From NCBI RefSeq assembly GCF_000753795.1, contig NZ_JPEO01000012.1, positions 1 through 64,000 on the forward strand: a stretch of 64,000 bases of DNA, given 5' to 3'. The DNA is from Shewanella mangrovi (lineage in GTDB: Bacteria; Pseudomonadota; Gammaproteobacteria; Enterobacterales; Shewanellaceae). Positions 18,045-27,341 of this stretch are shown piece after piece; within the stretch, counting starts at the first letter, position 1; every line of letters begins with the position of its first letter. Position numbers and translations under genes: made by a program. The notes beneath the pieces are model-generated. The model did no database searches. It was not told the origin of the DNA and saw nothing but the letters and a program-made list of their open reading frames with translations.

Positions 18045-18524
18045 ATGAGCAGAGCAAAGGTGTTGGTGAGCGCGTGTTTACTCGGTCAGCGAGTGAGGTA
18101 CGACGGTGGCGATAATCGGCTACAACACCCACTGTTAACTCAACTGTCGCACGAGCAGCGTATTGTGCCTTTTTGCCCTGAGTGTGCTGGTGGTTTGGCG
18201 ACACCGCGAGAGCCTGCAGAACAGCGTGGCACTCAAGTGATAACGCGTTCGGGAAGGGATGTGACGGCTGAATTTCACCGAGGTGCTGAATTGGCGCTGC
18301 AGGTGGCACAACAACATGATGTGGTGATGGCACTGTTAAAGGCGCGTAGTCCCTCTTGTGGCGTTGGGAGCATTTATGACGGCCAATTTCAGCGGCAGTT
18401 GATCGCTGGCAATGGAGTGACCGCTGCTCGGTTGCAAGCAGCGGGCATCAAGACTTTTTCTGAAGAACAACTGGCACAAGCGAGCGCTTGGCTAGCAGTT
18501 TATGATGCAGCGGCTGAGTCGTAA
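18045..18524 (+). CDS. DUF523 family protein (YbbK-like)
   Basis: 159 aa, a normal length for single-domain DUF523 proteins. Conserved cysteines are seen in VSACLLGQRVRYDGG (near 11), PFCPECAGGLATPR (near 43-46) and KARSPSCGVGSIYDG (near 104), which fits a metal or Fe-S binding fold. The function of the family is not firmly established. It is divergent from the gntR-prp operon and shares its upstream region, including operator 3. Its 3' end overlaps the convergent acyltransferase gene by 25 nt. Confidence 0.9.
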   Translation: MSRAKVLVSACLLGQRVRYDGGDNRLQHPLLTQLSHEQRIVPFCPECAGGLATPREPAEQRGTQVITRSGRDVTAEFHRGAELALQVAQQHDVVMALLKARSPSCGVGSIYDGQFQRQLIAGNGVTAARLQAAGIKTFSEEQLAQASAWLAVYDAAAES

Positions 18525-19435
18525 TTTTTACTGCTGCCAGCCGCGTCAGCTAAGATGGTATCGATTTGGGCATCTTTCTCTTCCCATAGCTGGTTTAGCC
18601 AACGCTGGAATTCGACCCGATACTCAGGTTCGCTGAAGTAACGCTCTGAATCAACTTGTGGTACAGGTAGCGCATTAACGCGAAACACAATCTTGTGCAC
18701 ATTGCCATGCATAACGCTACTTAGCACGTCACTCGGAGCATTGGGATATACCACTGTTACGTTCAGTAGTGCATCAAACTGCTCGCCCATGGCTGACAGG
18801 GTGAAGGCGATTCCGCCGGCTTTGGGTTTCAGTAAGTGTTTGTATGGCGAATTTTGCCGCTTACGTTTCTGCTCGGTAAAACGGCTGCCTTCCACATAGT
18901 TAATGATGGAGGTCGGCAGATCTTTAAATTTCTCGCAGGAACGACGCGTTGTTTCCAAATCTTTACCGCGTAGTTTGGGGTTCTTTTTCAACTTTTCCGG
19001 GCTGGTGCGATTCATAAAAGGCATATCCAGTGCCCAGCAACCGAGCCCCATCAGCGGCACATACAGCAGCTCTTTCTTCAAGAAGAATTTCAGCATTGGG
19101 ATATGGTTGCGGAAAATGTAAGTGTGCGCCGCGATATCGAAGCCACTTAAATGGTTGCTGATGACTAAGTACCAACCATCTTTTCTGAGTGATTCCAGTC
19201 CCTGAACGTCCCATTCGACTTTGGCAATCAGATGCAAAATACCGCCATTGCAGCTCGCCCATGCCCACATAAAGGTGTTCATCAGCCGCGTTACGTTAAC
19301 GCGGATGCTCTTAATAGGGAAAATCAGTTTGACTAAGCCTCCGACGCATACCAGCGAACTCCACAGAATAGTGTTCAATACCAGCAATACCGAACTTATA
19401 AAAAACAAAAGCGGGCCCGGTAAAAAGTTCAGCAT
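18500..19435 (-). CDS. 1-acylglycerol-3-phosphate acyltransferase-like (YihG type), second of tandem pair
   Basis: 311 aa. LPLAT fold with one or two N-terminal membrane segments (about 5-40). The catalytic NHxxxxD is NHLSGFDI (near 92) and the substrate motif is YVEGSRF (near 180). YihG-type enzymes acylate lysophosphatidic acid or related lipids in the inner membrane. It is a paralogue of the next gene upstream (19435-20394), sharing FFLKKELLYVPLMGLG / FFLKQQLIYVPVLGLA. The start ATG overlaps that gene's stop by one base (TAATG), so both are co-translated. Confidence 0.88.
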   Translation of the reverse strand: MLNFLPGPLLFFISSVLLVLNTILWSSLVCVGGLVKLIFPIKSIRVNVTRLMNTFMWAWASCNGGILHLIAKVEWDVQGLESLRKDGWYLVISNHLSGFDIAAHTYIFRNHIPMLKFFLKKELLYVPLMGLGCWALDMPFMNRTSPEKLKKNPKLRGKDLETTRRSCEKFKDLPTSIINYVEGSRFTEQKRKRQNSPYKHLLKPKAGGIAFTLSAMGEQFDALLNVTVVYPNAPSDVLSSVMHGNVHKIVFRVNALPVPQVDSERYFSEPEYRVEFQRWLNQLWEEKDAQIDTILADAAGSSKNYDSAAAS

Positions 19436-20394
19436 TAAGCCTCCTCCTGTGATGCTTTTGACTGCAGCTGACGCAACACTTCATCTTTGTGCTGCCATAG
19501 TTGATTCAGTTTTTCTTGGAATTGCTGTTTGAACTCGCGGTTATTCATGTAATCACCGCGCATCTCGGCATCGATATCGCTCAATTCAACCGCAACGTAG
19601 ACATCTTTCAAGTCACCGCTGATGTATTGCCAGAAGGTGGGAATACGGTTCGGGTAGTAAATAGAGACGTTGACCAGTTTGTGGATTTGATCGCCCATAG
19701 CTGACAAAGCAAACGCTAGACCACCGGCCTTAGGGCGCAGTAAGTGCTGATACGGCGAGTTTTGCTTATTGTGCTTTTCTGGGCGAAAACGTGTGCCTTC
19801 AACGAAGTTCATCACGCTGACAGGGTTATGCTTAAACTTAGCGCAGGCTTTGCGGGTAATTTCGATATCTTTGCCTTTGAGCTTCGGATTTTTCTTCAGC
19901 TGGGCCGTGGTATAACGGCGCATAAACGGAAAATCTAATGCCCACCACGCTAATCCCAGTACCGGCACATAGATCAATTGCTGTTTAAGAAAGAACTTTA
20001 AAAAGGGAATACGGCCATTCAGCAAACGTTGGAGTACCAAAATATCCACCCAACTTTGGTGGTTAGCAATCACCATATACCACTCTTGGGTAGACAACTC
20101 TGGCATTGCTTCGATGTGTAATCTTACTGGGTGAAATACGCTTTCAATCAAACTGTTAGTGCTGATCCAACCGGTAGCGCAGCGATCTAAAACGCGGCTG
20201 CAAATACGTTGCAGCATGGCAAGTGGGATCAATTTGATCAGGCTACCGAGTAAAATAGGAATCGCCCAAAACAGGGTATTAATGACGTAGCAAATAAATG
20301 CCAATGAGCCACGGATGAATGCCAACGGATTTCTCCACAATGGGTGGGGGACTAAAAGTGGGCTTATGTTACCTGCTGTTGCTGTGTGGCTCAA
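19435..20394 (-). CDS. 1-acylglycerol-3-phosphate acyltransferase-like (YihG type), first of tandem pair
   Basis: 319 aa with N-terminal hydrophobic segments (about 24-58), catalytic NHQSWVDI (near 111) and FVEGTRF (near 199). The family acts on lysophospholipid or a similar acceptor at the inner membrane. I use the TTG at 20394, with GGAG three bases before it; in-frame TTG codons further inside are alternatives, since no ATG precedes the conserved region. It drives a two-gene unit with its paralogue. Duplicate copies may differ in acyl chain preference (inference). Confidence 0.86.
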   Translation of the reverse strand: MSHTATAGNISPLLVPHPLWRNPLAFIRGSLAFICYVINTLFWAIPILLGSLIKLIPLAMLQRICSRVLDRCATGWISTNSLIESVFHPVRLHIEAMPELSTQEWYMVIANHQSWVDILVLQRLLNGRIPFLKFFLKQQLIYVPVLGLAWWALDFPFMRRYTTAQLKKNPKLKGKDIEITRKACAKFKHNPVSVMNFVEGTRFRPEKHNKQNSPYQHLLRPKAGGLAFALSAMGDQIHKLVNVSIYYPNRIPTFWQYISGDLKDVYVAVELSDIDAEMRGDYMNNREFKQQFQEKLNQLWQHKDEVLRQLQSKASQEEA

Positions 20395-20449
20395 TCACTC
20401 CGGTGAGCTTGTATGACCTGTTGCAACAAGATTATCGCCGAGCTCAAGC

Positions 20450-20477
20450 AAAAACTCCCCGGCGTGGCCGAGGAGTT
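20450..20477 (-). terminator. Rho-independent terminator after the Tsx-like porin gene
   Basis: On the minus strand AACTCC...GGAGTT with inner CGGC/GCCG, followed by TTTTTG. It is 30 nt past the porin stop codon. Confidence 0.8.
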
Positions 20478-20507
20478 CTATGACACATCTTTGTCTCGCG
20501 TCAGCGA

Positions 20508-21251
20508 TTAGAAGTGGTATTTCACAATCACAGAGTAAGTGCTTTGGTTGATACCATCTACACCGTACTTGTTCTTCCAGTAATCGTATTCAATACCCAC
20601 CAACAGTTTGTTCTTTTGCGCTTCGCCAAAGATCACTGAACCCAGATCATATTTAACCTGTGGGTTGATGTGGATGTTGTTAGAGTAGTTGTCTTCATCA
20701 GACGCAAATACCCAGTCGATGAAGCCGTCGATAACCAGATTGCTGTTACCTACTGGAATATCGATACGGTAGCAAGGGGTGAACTGCCAACCTGTGCTGT
20801 TGTTGTCATGCGCATCACGACGATAAGTGTTCAGCTGCAGGTATGAGAAGTAAGGCACTTGCAGATCGACACCAACACCGTACAAAAATGTTTCTACTGG
20901 ACCTTTACCGTGTTCCAAAGTGAACGCTAATGATACGTCAGACACAATGCCTGCGCCGACTTTGGTGCCAAGGATTTTGCTAGCGCTGAAACGTGGTGAG
21001 ATTTCACCATAGTTGGTGTTTGAGTCACCGTTAGCGTTGTTGAAGTGGATAAAGTCGTGGAATGCGAACCAGTCGCCATATTTCCATCCACCTGCAGATT
21101 CAACAGTGACTGTGGTTTGTTCATCAGGATCCAGTTTGTAATCGTTACCGTACAGCACGGTGACACTGGTATCAGTCCACTGAACTAAATCTTCACTATA
21201 AGCCTGAGGAGCCGCAGCCAGCAGCGCCAGACATAGACAGGTTTTTTTCAT
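20508..21251 (-). CDS. Tsx-like outer-membrane channel (nucleoside-specific porin family)
   Basis: 247 aa. Signal peptide MKKTCLCLALLAAAPQAYS, then an outer-membrane beta-barrel: alternating aromatic/hydrophobic strands (YGDWFAFHDFIHFN, LLVGIEYDYWKNKYG) and a C-terminal phenylalanine (VIVKYHF), as required by the BAM machinery. The pattern WTDTSVTVLYG...EQTTVTVESAGGWKYGD fits Tsx/DUF5020 proteins, which import nucleosides. No CRP site, usual for tsx, was convincing upstream. It is a single-gene unit with terminator at 20450-20477. Confidence 0.85.
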   Translation of the reverse strand: MKKTCLCLALLAAAPQAYSEDLVQWTDTSVTVLYGNDYKLDPDEQTTVTVESAGGWKYGDWFAFHDFIHFNNANGDSNTNYGEISPRFSASKILGTKVGAGIVSDVSLAFTLEHGKGPVETFLYGVGVDLQVPYFSYLQLNTYRRDAHDNNSTGWQFTPCYRIDIPVGNSNLVIDGFIDWVFASDEDNYSNNIHINPQVKYDLGSVIFGEAQKNKLLVGIEYDYWKNKYGVDGINQSTYSVIVKYHF

Positions 21252-21691
21252 CAGTTTTCCCTTGGTAGAGTCAGAAGCAAAAATGGGTTTAACCGGTTTT
21301 TACGACGTCCCTTTAATTCAGTCTGTGACCAAGTCCTATGGGCGAATTCTAATTGTTGTCACCGGGTAAAAATCCCGAGCACTATAGGGAAAAACATCGC
21401 CAGACTCAAAGATTTTTTGCGAAATAAAACAAAAATCGATTTTAGTTTTTAACTATATGAATTTTAAAGGATTACTGGTTTTAAAAATGCTGGTTTTTGC
21501 AGCAAATTCGCTGCAGCCAATAGGAAAAGATTAAGATTTTGTGATCTGGTCTTAAGTTCACAGCTATAAAGTCGTTCGTTGTACAACATTTATTCGACAT
21601 AATTTACATTCGCTTTGACATAATATGTCGCATTGTGCAAAAACTGTTGTTATAGTGCTGCTAGGAAGGCAAGACGTTAGAGGGGGGAACT
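21252..21691. promoter_or_regulatory. 440-bp divergent intergenic region with several palindromes
   Basis: The Tsx-like gene and the nfeD operon start from opposite ends. Near the nfeD side are GTTGTACAAC (21577-21586), a half site GACATAAT (21596-21603) and the perfect dyad GACATA-A-TATGTC (21617-21629), then the extended -10 TGT-TATAGT (21648-21656). The middle (21400-21530) is AT-rich and shows no gene. Confidence 0.45.
21648..21656 (+). promoter_or_regulatory. Extended -10 promoter of the nfeD-stomatin operon (candidate)
   Basis: TGT followed by TATAGT matches an extended -10 element. No good -35 lies 16-18 nt upstream; instead the dyad GACATAnTATGTC is centred about 40 bp before the predicted start near 21663, which suits an activator site. 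The leader would be about 29 nt. Confidence 0.4.
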
Positions 21692-22150
21692 ATGTCTTCA
21701 AATCCGCTGTTCTACTGGCTGCTCGTTGGTGCCATTCTGATGCTCGCCGAACTGGTGATCCCTGGTGGTATTGTTATCTTCCTTGGCGCGGCATGCATGA
21801 TAGTCGCTGCAGCTTTATGGCTGGGACTGATCACCAGCGTGGCACAAGCATTCACCTTATGGTTTATCGCCTCAATTGTGCTGTTGTTGTTATTTCGACA
21901 GGTCACCCAGCGCCTCGTCGGCGGGGATTCCCATGTCGATAACACAGATGAAGAGCTTGATATCTACAACCAAGTGGCTGTTGTGAAAGAAAGCATCGGG
22001 CCGGGAGAACGACTTGGACGGGTGAGCTTTCAAGGAGCTGATTGGCCAGCGTTAGGCGATGGCAGTGAAATAGCCGCTGGTCGTCAAGTGCGTGTGGTAT
22101 GCCGTGACAATATTGCGCTGGTGGTGGAACCGCTAGCTGACTTTGACTGA
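21692..22150 (+). CDS. NfeD family inner-membrane protein
   Basis: 152 aa: two to three membrane segments in the first 70 residues (FYWLLVGAILMLAELVIPGG, IVIFLGAACMIVAAALWLG) and a soluble OB-fold-like C-terminal domain (about 88-150, GRLGRVSFQGADWPALGDG). This short NfeD form lacks the ClpP-like protease domain. NfeD proteins are almost always encoded beside stomatin/SPFH genes, as here, and are thought to act with them in membrane microdomains. The start follows GAGGGGGGAACT. Confidence 0.88.
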   Translation: MSSNPLFYWLLVGAILMLAELVIPGGIVIFLGAACMIVAAALWLGLITSVAQAFTLWFIASIVLLLLFRQVTQRLVGGDSHVDNTDEELDIYNQVAVVKESIGPGERLGRVSFQGADWPALGDGSEIAAGRQVRVVCRDNIALVVEPLADFD

Positions 22151-22168
22151 GATTGCAGGGAGAACGCA

Positions 22169-23095
22169 ATGTTAGCTTTTACTATTCTTTTTTTATTGGT
22201 GCTGTTTGTACTCTACAAACTGATGTTGATAGTACCAATGCGTGAAGTGCACGTAATTGAGCGCTTAGGAAAGTTTCGCACCGTATTAGCGCCGGGATTT
22301 CACTTCTTAATTCCATTTTTTGACCGTGTAGCCTACAAACACGATACTCGTGAGCAAGTGCTAGATGTGCCACCGCAAAGCTGTATTTCTAAAGACAATA
22401 TTCAACTGGAAGTTGATGGTTTGGTGTACCTGCGTGTTATGGACGGCAAACTGGCTAGCTATGGTATCGAAGACTACCGAATGGCGGCCGTTAACTTGGC
22501 GCAAACGACGATGCGTTCTGAGATTGGTAAGTTGACGCTGAGCGAAACTTTCTCTGAACGGGAACGTTTGAATGAAGCCATTGTGCGAGAAATTGATAAA
22601 GCCTCTGATCCTTGGGGCATCAAGATGCTGCGCTACGAGATTAAAAACATTACCCCTTCGCGTCATGTCATCCATACACTGGAAAAACAGATGGAAGCTG
22701 AACGACGCAAGCGCGCTGAAATTACCTTAGCCAATGCCGAGAAGGAAGCAACGATTAATATGTCGCAGGGTGAACGCCAAGAGGCGATTAATATCTCCGA
22801 AGGTCACAAACAAAAACGTATCAATGAAGCGAAAGGTACTGCGCATGAGATCTCAATTGTTGCCAATGCACAGGCTGAAGCCATGACGATGGTGGCCAAA
22901 GCGATTGCGGTGCAAGGCGGCAATGAAGCGATGAATATGCAGCTTAAAGAGCAGTTTATTGAGCAACTCGGTGAGATCATGAAAAAATCCGATGTGGCCG
23001 TGGTGCCAACTGAGCTCGCAAAAATGGAAGGCTTCTTTGAAGGGATGGAACAAGTGGCTGGCAGCGTGAACGCAAGCAAAGGAGTGAAAGCATGA
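22169..23095 (+). CDS. SPFH/stomatin-family membrane protein 1 (QmcA-like)
   Basis: 308 aa. One N-terminal membrane segment (3-20), the SPFH core from about 25 (VPMREVHVIERLGKF) to 190, then a long charged coiled coil (MEAERRKRAEITLANAEKEA) and a C-terminal oligomerisation part. Stomatin-like proteins form ring or cage assemblies and organise membrane microdomains; QmcA links to FtsH quality control. It is second in the nfeD operon and its stop overlaps the next gene's start (ATGA, 23092-23095). Confidence 0.9.
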   Translation: MLAFTILFLLVLFVLYKLMLIVPMREVHVIERLGKFRTVLAPGFHFLIPFFDRVAYKHDTREQVLDVPPQSCISKDNIQLEVDGLVYLRVMDGKLASYGIEDYRMAAVNLAQTTMRSEIGKLTLSETFSERERLNEAIVREIDKASDPWGIKMLRYEIKNITPSRHVIHTLEKQMEAERRKRAEITLANAEKEATINMSQGERQEAINISEGHKQKRINEAKGTAHEISIVANAQAEAMTMVAKAIAVQGGNEAMNMQLKEQFIEQLGEIMKKSDVAVVPTELAKMEGFFEGMEQVAGSVNASKGVKA

Positions 23096-24024
23096 GTAAC
23101 ATCGATACCGACTTATTAGTGCTGGCGATTTGGGGCTTCATTTTTTTAGTGTTCATCGTGAACCTATTTCGCTCGATTCGACTGGTGCCAACGAAATCTG
23201 CCTATATTGTGGAGCGCTTAGGAAAATATCATGCAACGTTGGATGCAGGCTTTCATGCATTAATTCCTTTTGTGGATAAAGTTGCTTATATACATGACCT
23301 TAAAGAGGAAACTATCGATGTGCCGCCGCAGGAGTGTTTTTCCAGCGACGAAGTCAACGTAGAAGTGGATGGCGTTATCTATATCTCGGTGATTGACCCT
23401 ATCAAAGCCAGCTATGGCGTGACCAACTATCGCTATGCGGCCATCCAGTTAGCGCAAACGACCACGCGTTCCGTCATTGGCACGCTGGAGCTTGATCGCA
23501 CCTTTGAAGAGCGCGATTTGATCAGTGCGAAAGTGGTGGAGGTGTTGGATCAAGCTGGTGCCAGTTGGGGTATTCGTGTTCATCGTTATGAAATTAAAAA
23601 CATTGCACCACCAGAGACGGTGAAAAATGCGATGGAGATGCAAGTCAACGCTGAGCGTGAGCGGCGGGCTCTGCTGGCCAAAAGCGAAGGTGATAAGCAA
23701 AGTAAAATTAACCGCTCAGAAGGTGTGAAGCAGGAGATGATTAACATCTCTGAAGGTGAAATGCAGCGCCGAGTGAACGAAGCCGAGGGGAAGGCTGAGG
23801 AGATTTTGGCCATCGCCAGAGCAACTGCGGATTCGATCGAGAAACTGGCGGCAGTGATTAGTGCGCCAGGAGGCGAGAATGCACTGCGAATGCAGCTTGG
23901 CGAGCAGTACCTGACAAAGCTTGGTGAACTGGGCAAAGCGAGTAATCGGGTGATTGTGCCAGCGAATATCATCGACTTTGAGCAGTGGATGACGACAGTT
24001 GGACTACAGGAAAAGCCGCAATAG
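23092..24024 (+). CDS. SPFH/stomatin-family membrane protein 2
   Basis: 310 aa, paralogue of the preceding gene: same N-terminal membrane helix (7-28), SPFH core (PTKSAYIVERLGKYHATLD...) and coiled coil (MEMQVNAERERRALLAKSEG). The conserved block EIKNIAPPETV corresponds to EIKNITPSRHV in the first copy. Tandem SPFH genes suggest a hetero-oligomeric assembly, comparable in principle to HflK/HflC (inference). The terminator at 24051-24081 ends the three-gene operon. Confidence 0.9.
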   Translation: MSNIDTDLLVLAIWGFIFLVFIVNLFRSIRLVPTKSAYIVERLGKYHATLDAGFHALIPFVDKVAYIHDLKEETIDVPPQECFSSDEVNVEVDGVIYISVIDPIKASYGVTNYRYAAIQLAQTTTRSVIGTLELDRTFEERDLISAKVVEVLDQAGASWGIRVHRYEIKNIAPPETVKNAMEMQVNAERERRALLAKSEGDKQSKINRSEGVKQEMINISEGEMQRRVNEAEGKAEEILAIARATADSIEKLAAVISAPGGENALRMQLGEQYLTKLGELGKASNRVIVPANIIDFEQWMTTVGLQEKPQ

Positions 24025-24050
24025 CTGGCTATAGTCCGCTAAAAAGTCAC

Positions 24051-24081
24051 AAAAAAAGCCGCTATAAATAGCGGCTTTTTT
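24051..24081. terminator. Bidirectional terminator between the stomatin operon and rho
   Basis: GCCGCTAT / ATAGCGGC with a 2-nt loop, flanked by seven A on the left and six T on the right, so it serves both the plus-strand stomatin gene and minus-strand rho. Confidence 0.92.
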
Positions 24082-24101
24082 ATCAATTACATCGTCAATG
24101 A

Positions 24102-25364
24102 CTATTTAGAACGTTTCATCGCACTGAAGAATTCTTCGTTAGTTTTGGTCATTGCCAGTTTATCGATCAGGAATTCCATCGCGCTTACCTCATCCATTGG
24201 GTTGAGGATTTTACGCAGGATCCACATCTTCTGCAGTTCATCAGAGGTGGTCAGTTTCTCTTCACGACGGGTACCTGAACGGTTGAAGTCAATCGCTGGG
24301 AAGATACGCTTTTCAGCGGCTTTGCGTGACAAATGCAGTTCTTGGTTACCTGTACCTTTAAACTCTTCGTAAATCACTTCGTCCATCTTCGAACCCGTAT
24401 CGATCAACGCGGTAGCGATAATGGTCAGGCTACCACCGTTTTCGATGTTACGTGCGGCACCGAAGAAACGCTTAGGACGATGCAGGGCATTCGCATCCAC
24501 ACCACCGGTCAGTACTTTACCCGATGAAGGCACGACGGTGTTGTAGGCACGCGCCAGACGAGTGATCGAGTCGAGCAAAATCACCACATCTTTTTTGTGT
24601 TCAACCAGACGCTTGGCTTTTTCAATCACCATTTCAGCCACTTGTACGTGACGGCTTGCTGGTTCATCAAAGGTCGAAGCAATAACTTCACCTTGTACCA
24701 GACGTTGCATCTCGGTCACTTCTTCAGGACGTTCGTCAATCAGCAGCACCATCAACACCACTTCAGGGTTGTTGTAGGAGATAGATTGCGCGATGTTCTG
24801 CAGCAACATGGTTTTACCCGCTTTTGGCGGGGCCACAATCAAACCACGTTGGCCTTTACCGATAGGTGAACAAAGATCCAAAATCCGAGCTGTGATGTCT
24901 TCGGTAGAACCGTTACCGCGTTCCATACGCAGACGTTCTTCTGCATGCAGCGGGGTTAAGTTCTCAAACAGGATTTTGGTACGAGAGTTTTCAGGCTTGT
25001 CGAAGTTGACTTCAGCGACTTTCAGCAGTGCAAAATAACGCTCACCTTCTTTTGGTGGTCGAATCTTACCGAAAATCGTGTCACCGGTACGCATGTTAAA
25101 GCGACGGATTTGGCTAGGCGACACATAAATGTCGTCAGGACCTGCGAGATATGAGCCATCAGCGCTACGCAAAAATCCGAAACCGTCCTGCAGAATCTCC
25201 AGTACACCACCGCCAAAAATGTCTTCACCACTTTTTGAGTGGGCTTTCAGAATGGCAAAAATGATGTCTTGTTTACGGGCGCGCGCCATGTTTTCAATGT
25301 TCATGGCCTCAGCAAGTGCGACTAAGTCAGCAATCGACTTGTTTTTTAATTCACTTAAATTCAT
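24102..25364 (-). CDS. rho: Transcription termination factor Rho
   Basis: 420 aa, the standard length (E. coli 419). Hexameric RNA-dependent ATPase that ends transcription. N-terminal [19 protein letters not shown] helical domain, primary RNA-binding OB fold with DGFGFLRS (near 60-67), Walker [11 protein letters not shown] (near 177-186), Walker [17 protein letters not shown]-loop [14 protein letters not shown]. It is 200 nt downstream of trxA on the same strand, as in E. coli. The 5' leader is long enough for the autoregulatory attenuation known for rho. Confidence 0.98.
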   Translation of the reverse strand: MNLSELKNKSIADLVALAEAMNIENMARARKQDIIFAILKAHSKSGEDIFGGGVLEILQDGFGFLRSADGSYLAGPDDIYVSPSQIRRFNMRTGDTIFGKIRPPKEGERYFALLKVAEVNFDKPENSRTKILFENLTPLHAEERLRMERGNGSTEDITARILDLCSPIGKGQRGLIVAPPKAGKTMLLQNIAQSISYNNPEVVLMVLLIDERPEEVTEMQRLVQGEVIASTFDEPASRHVQVAEMVIEKAKRLVEHKKDVVILLDSITRLARAYNTVVPSSGKVLTGGVDANALHRPKRFFGAARNIENGGSLTIIATALIDTGSKMDEVIYEEFKGTGNQELHLSRKAAEKRIFPAIDFNRSGTRREEKLTTSDELQKMWILRKILNPMDEVSAMEFLIDKLAMTKTNEEFFSAMKRSK

Positions 25365-25566
25365 TTCTGGTGGGTCTTGTTATAGCGAAAAAGCTCACGC
25401 GGTCAACCACTCAAATAGTGACACGAAGAAGGATGATTGAACTGCGAAGAAGTGGGTTTAGATAGAATCTGCTTAATACGTTAGCACTGAAAAGAAAAGG
25501 CGTCCAGAATTTTACAGCCCTCGGCACGCTTTTTCGTTGATAGCGTGCCAAGGGTCACTCAAAAGC
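25365..25566 (-). promoter_or_regulatory. rho leader with a GGCACGC hairpin behind trxA
   Basis: A perfect 7-bp stem GGCACGC (25523-25529) / GCGTGCC (25543-25549) with 13-nt loop lies just after trxA (minus sense). It lacks a T-run, so it is not a clean intrinsic terminator and may be a boundary or attenuator in the trxA-rho interval. The rest of the gap is the rho untranslated leader; no other site was recognised. Confidence 0.45.
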
Positions 25567-25893
25567 TTAGATTTGAGCTTCAATAAACTCTTTCAATTGA
25601 GTTTTAGACAGTGCGCCTACTTTAGTTGCTGCTAGTTCGCCGTTTTTGAACAGCAGCAGTGTAGGGATACCACGAATACCATATTTCGCTGGAGTTGCAT
25701 TGTTTTGGTCAACGTTTACTTTGGCCACGGTCAGTTTGCCTTCGTATTCGCCAGCCACATCGTCCAGAATAGGGGCGATCATTTTGCAAGGGCCGCACCA
25801 CTCAGCCCAAAAGTCTACCAATACAGGCGTTTCTGATTTCAGCACGTCGTTTTCGAAGCTGTCATCGCTTACATAGATAATTTTATCACTCAT
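25567..25893 (-). CDS. trxA: Thioredoxin 1
   Basis: 108 aa, the exact class of TrxA. Cytosolic dithiol reductant for ribonucleotide reductase, PAPS reductase and others, reduced by TrxB. Active site WCGPC in [11 protein letters not shown] (Cys at about 33 and 36), cis-Pro in RGIPTLLLF. The ATG at 25893 follows TTGGAGAACATC; the in-frame TTG at 25905 overlaps that ribosome site and is rejected. It is divergent from rhlB, reproducing the E. coli arrangement. Confidence 0.97.
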   Translation of the reverse strand: MSDKIIYVSDDSFENDVLKSETPVLVDFWAEWCGPCKMIAPILDDVAGEYEGKLTVAKVNVDQNNATPAKYGIRGIPTLLLFKNGELAATKVGALSKTQLKEFIEAQI

Positions 25894-26042
25894 GATGTTC
25901 TCCAATTGGTGCCTTTACTGGTATGTAATCGGCTTAACCTATATATTGGGCCACAAAACAGCGTTTCAAGTCGCCATTTTCCCTTGTGGCTATTTCAAAC
26001 TATCGAGTATCTTATTGCAACCCTAACTGCTATGCTTCCGCT

Positions 26043-27335
26043 ATGAGCGAAACACATTTATCCCAACAAAAATTTGCCGACTTGCCGTTGCAGCCAACTG
26101 TGCTGGCAGCGTTGCAAGAAAACGGCTTCGAACACTGTACTCCTATTCAAGCGCTATCTTTGCCTGTGCTGTTGCAAGGCAAGGACATTGCCGGACAAGC
26201 ACAAACGGGCACTGGTAAAACGTTGGCGTTTTTGGTGGCAACCTTTAACCACTTGCTAACGACAGCGGTTCCTGAAGGCCGTCAATTGAATCAGCCGCGG
26301 GCGATTATTATGGCGCCAACGCGTGAACTTGCGATTCAGATTGCCAAAGACGGGAACTTGCTTGCCAAACACACAGGTTTAAAACTTGGTATTGTGTATG
26401 GCGGTGAGGGGTACGAATCTCAACGTAAAGTACTAGACCAGGGCGTGGATATCCTAGTGGGTACCACCGGGCGTATCATCGATTACGTGCGTCAGGGCGT
26501 TATTAACCTAAGCACGATTCAAGCTGTAGTGCTGGATGAAGCGGATCGTATGTTTGATCTGGGCTTTATCAAAGATATCCGCTTTCTATTCCGTCGCATG
26601 CCGGACGCTAAAGACCGTCTCAACATGCTGTTCTCTGCGACTTTATCAATGAAAGTGCAGGAACTGGCATACGATCACATGAACGATCCGGTGAAAGTTG
26701 AAATCGCACCGGAAGAAAAAACCTCCCGCAATATCAAAGAAGAACTCTTCTATCCTTCGATGGAAGACAAGGTGTTGCTGCTTTTGAGCCTGATTGAAGA
26801 AGATTGGCCGGATAAAGCTATCGTATTTGCCAACACTAAGCACCAGTGTGAGAACCTCTGGGGTTGGTTGGAAGGTGATGGTCACCGTGTCGGCCTGCTG
26901 ACTGGTGATGTGCCGCAGAAAAAACGCCTTAAAATTCTTGAACAGTTTACCAAGGGCGAATTGGATATTCTGGTGGCTACCGACGTTGCGGCTCGTGGTT
27001 TACATATCGCCGATGTCTCGCATGTTTATAACTTTGACCTGCCAGATGATTGCGAAGACTACGTCCACCGCATTGGTCGTACTGGTCGTGCTGGGCAAAA
27101 AGGTGTCTCAGTCAGTTTTGCCTGTGAAGAATATGCGCTAAACCTGCCAGCGATCGAGACCTACATTCAACACCATATTCCGGTTACGTCATATGACCGC
27201 GATGCCTTGTTGTCTGATGTGCCGCAACCAGTGAAAATTCACCGTCGCCGGGTACCTACTGGAGCCAAGCGTGACGGCAGTGGAAATCGTAACAGCCGTC
27301 CACGTCGCAACAACGATCGAAGCCGCAGGAACTAA
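26043..27335 (+). CDS. rhlB: ATP-dependent RNA helicase RhlB (DEAD-box)
   Basis: 430 aa (E. coli 421). RNA-unwinding component of the RNase E degradosome. Motifs in order: Q-motif ([11 protein letters not shown]), I AQTGTGKT, Ia PTRELA, GG and TTGR, II DEAD in [40 protein letters not shown]. The C-terminal 30 residues are Arg-rich ([12 protein letters not shown]), an RNA-binding tail. The ATG at 26043 aligns with the usual MSxTHL start; an upstream ATG at 25986 would add 19 atypical residues. gppA follows by 6 nt. Confidence 0.96.
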   Translation: MSETHLSQQKFADLPLQPTVLAALQENGFEHCTPIQALSLPVLLQGKDIAGQAQTGTGKTLAFLVATFNHLLTTAVPEGRQLNQPRAIIMAPTRELAIQIAKDGNLLAKHTGLKLGIVYGGEGYESQRKVLDQGVDILVGTTGRIIDYVRQGVINLSTIQAVVLDEADRMFDLGFIKDIRFLFRRMPDAKDRLNMLFSATLSMKVQELAYDHMNDPVKVEIAPEEKTSRNIKEELFYPSMEDKVLLLLSLIEEDWPDKAIVFANTKHQCENLWGWLEGDGHRVGLLTGDVPQKKRLKILEQFTKGELDILVATDVAARGLHIADVSHVYNFDLPDDCEDYVHRIGRTGRAGQKGVSVSFACEEYALNLPAIETYIQHHIPVTSYDRDALLSDVPQPVKIHRRRVPTGAKRDGSGNRNSRPRRNNDRSRRN

Positions 27336-27341
27336 GCCATC

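Noticed and set aside
25894-25905. TTG start four codons upstream for trxA
   Set aside because: The TTG falls in the GGAG ribosome site of the ATG at 25893, which gives the standard 108-aa thioredoxin.
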